A program made the position numbers and the translations under genes. From Pseudomonadota bacterium (GTDB lineage Bacteria > Pseudomonadota > Gammaproteobacteria > UBA1113), in contig JAJXVU010000020.1 in NCBI GenBank assembly GCA_021781965.1, forward strand, positions 1 to 42,681: DNA of 42,681 bases, read 5' to 3'. This document shows, one piece after another, positions 41,779 to 42,681 of this stretch. Positions within the stretch are counted from its first letter, which is position 1. Every line of letters begins with the position of its first letter. The notes under the pieces were generated by a model that did not search any database, was not told the DNA's origin, and saw only the letters and a list, made by a program, of their open reading frames with translations.

Positions 41779-42665
41779 TTAACACTCTCCGTTGATGATG
41801 TCGTTGCCGCAAGATTGACTTCGTCTAAAGCAGAATACAGCGGTTGCGACGTAGTATGTATCAGATAACCAGTGGCGCAATAGGAAACCAATAGCACTGC
41901 TGCGGAAACTAATATGATCACCCACCAAGGCGATAAAGCTGGGGGCTTAGCGGTTAACTTTTTATAAGGTTCTTGTTTATGGTTCAGTTGATGTGAATAA
42001 TAGCGACGCTGTTTGCGGATCAGTTGATATAGATCGTCTACGATCGCTTGTAATTGCAATTTGCCGTTTTCAAAGACGCGAAATTGTCCTTCAAAACCGG
42101 TAGAAAGGCATAGATAAATAAATTCCAACAAATCAATATAGGTTTCAGGATATTCGTGCAATTTTTCTAAAATAATAAAAAAGCGTTCGCCGCCCCAGGC
42201 TTCGCCTTGAAAATAAGATAGCAAATTATTTTCATGCCATTTAGCCTGTTTACCCCAAGTGGTATTTTGAATGATTTCATCTAAAGTAGCGCAAATAGTA
42301 TAACGGGCGACTAAGACTTCATCATCGCCGTAAGATCGGCGCTGGGCGCTCCAGATAAAAGCATTGACTTCATGAACTAGATTGGCATGTAATTCGCCTA
42401 TTTTGGGGTAATCGTCGGTTTGCCGAAATCTACTGGCCAGAGAGAATAGGGCGCTAGCTGCAGCGGCTAAAGGATTGATGCCATGTTCAGGAATAAAGGT
42501 TTTTGATTTGTAGCGTTTTTGTAGGGTACTTAGTGGTTGCCCAGTCTTAGTAATGTCTTTTAAGCTTTGTTGTCGCGATGGTACGGCACGCGTTTTTAAT
42601 AACGCTTGCGCTTCTTTACTAAGCATGTGTTCTATGTCTGCTGGGGTATTCACTTGTTGCGTCAT
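41775..42665 (-). CDS. dotU: DotU/IcmH (TssL-like) secretion system membrane protein
   Basis: 296 residues. Typical DotU block: INPLAAAASALFSLASRFRQTDDYPKIGELHANLVHEVNAFIWSAQRR, ARYTICATLDEIIQNTTWG, LLSYFQGEAWGGERFFIILEKL, LLEFIYLCLSTGFEGQFRV, then one C-terminal membrane helix (PWWVIILVSAAVLLVSYCATGYLI) and a short periplasmic tail. No OmpA-like extension is present, which some TssL proteins have. It partners IcmF and stabilises the type IVB or VI core complex. GAGGGAATGAT precedes the ATG; upstream sequence is cut by the window edge. Confidence 0.92.
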   Translation of the reverse strand: MTQQVNTPADIEHMLSKEAQALLKTRAVPSRQQSLKDITKTGQPLSTLQKRYKSKTFIPEHGINPLAAAASALFSLASRFRQTDDYPKIGELHANLVHEVNAFIWSAQRRSYGDDEVLVARYTICATLDEIIQNTTWGKQAKWHENNLLSYFQGEAWGGERFFIILEKLHEYPETYIDLLEFIYLCLSTGFEGQFRVFENGKLQLQAIVDDLYQLIRKQRRYYSHQLNHKQEPYKKLTAKPPALSPWWVIILVSAAVLLVSYCATGYLIHTTSQPLYSALDEVNLAATTSSTESVK

Positions 42666-42681
42666 ATCATTCCCTCGCGAC

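Overview
The window looks like chromosome from an AT-leaning gammaproteobacterium, most likely of the Legionellales (Legionella, Coxiella and Berkiella relatives). The pointers are a DotU/IcmF pair at the right end, several eukaryote-facing genes without an obvious metabolic role (an ankyrin-repeat protein, a proline-rich repeat protein, Nudix-like proteins), and typical gammaproteobacterial housekeeping genes (hslVU-DUF971, hemB-elbB, ubiK-comM, lptM, nudC). No 16S gene is present, so this placement is inference.

Layout. 1-4075: a cut-off glycosyltransferase diverges from a fused ATP sulfurylase/APS kinase with its DUF2061 partner, then a phosphohexomutase. 4107-9466: an ABC exporter whose 5' side carries a mobile palindromic element, two Nudix-like proteins, a TipAS-type MerR regulator with its operator, and a CAU tRNA. 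9550-13530: an EamA permease, a large ankyrin protein behind a PmrA-like box, then a 600-base stretch with no gene that carries a promoter, three closely spaced AAGGAT motifs, a series of hairpins and a terminator; I read it as a CsrA-titrating small RNA of the RsmY/RsmZ kind. 13591-25127: conserved core genes (BaiN-like flavoprotein, methyltransferase, nudC, Kdo hydroxylase, esterase, lptM, PII, ubiK, comM, hemB, elbB, DUF971, hslU, hslV). 25185-26011: an unrecognised basic protein and an intergenic remnant. 26012-33900: a minus-strand operon moxR, DUF58, DUF4381, batA, batB, batC, batD, SDR, interrupted by two kinds of palindromic element. 33984-37140: GFA protein, ogt, and the repeat-containing protein with PSAP and PPxY motifs. 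37363-42665: phosphodiester glycosidase, then icmF and dotU on the minus strand.

Two families of small mobile palindromes are scattered through the window. One is about 127-132 bp with TATACTC...GAGTATA ends (three full copies and one partial). The other is a REP-like hairpin with the core TCCGCTCCCTNACGGTCGCG (four copies). Both show paired changes across the stem.

Working model: DotU/IcmF serves a type IVB (or VI) secretion machine. The ankyrin, proline-rich, SKIRRTES-containing and Nudix proteins are candidate substrates. The PmrA-like box and the LetA/CsrA-like RNA are candidate virulence-phase control. All of this is inferred from sequence patterns without searches.
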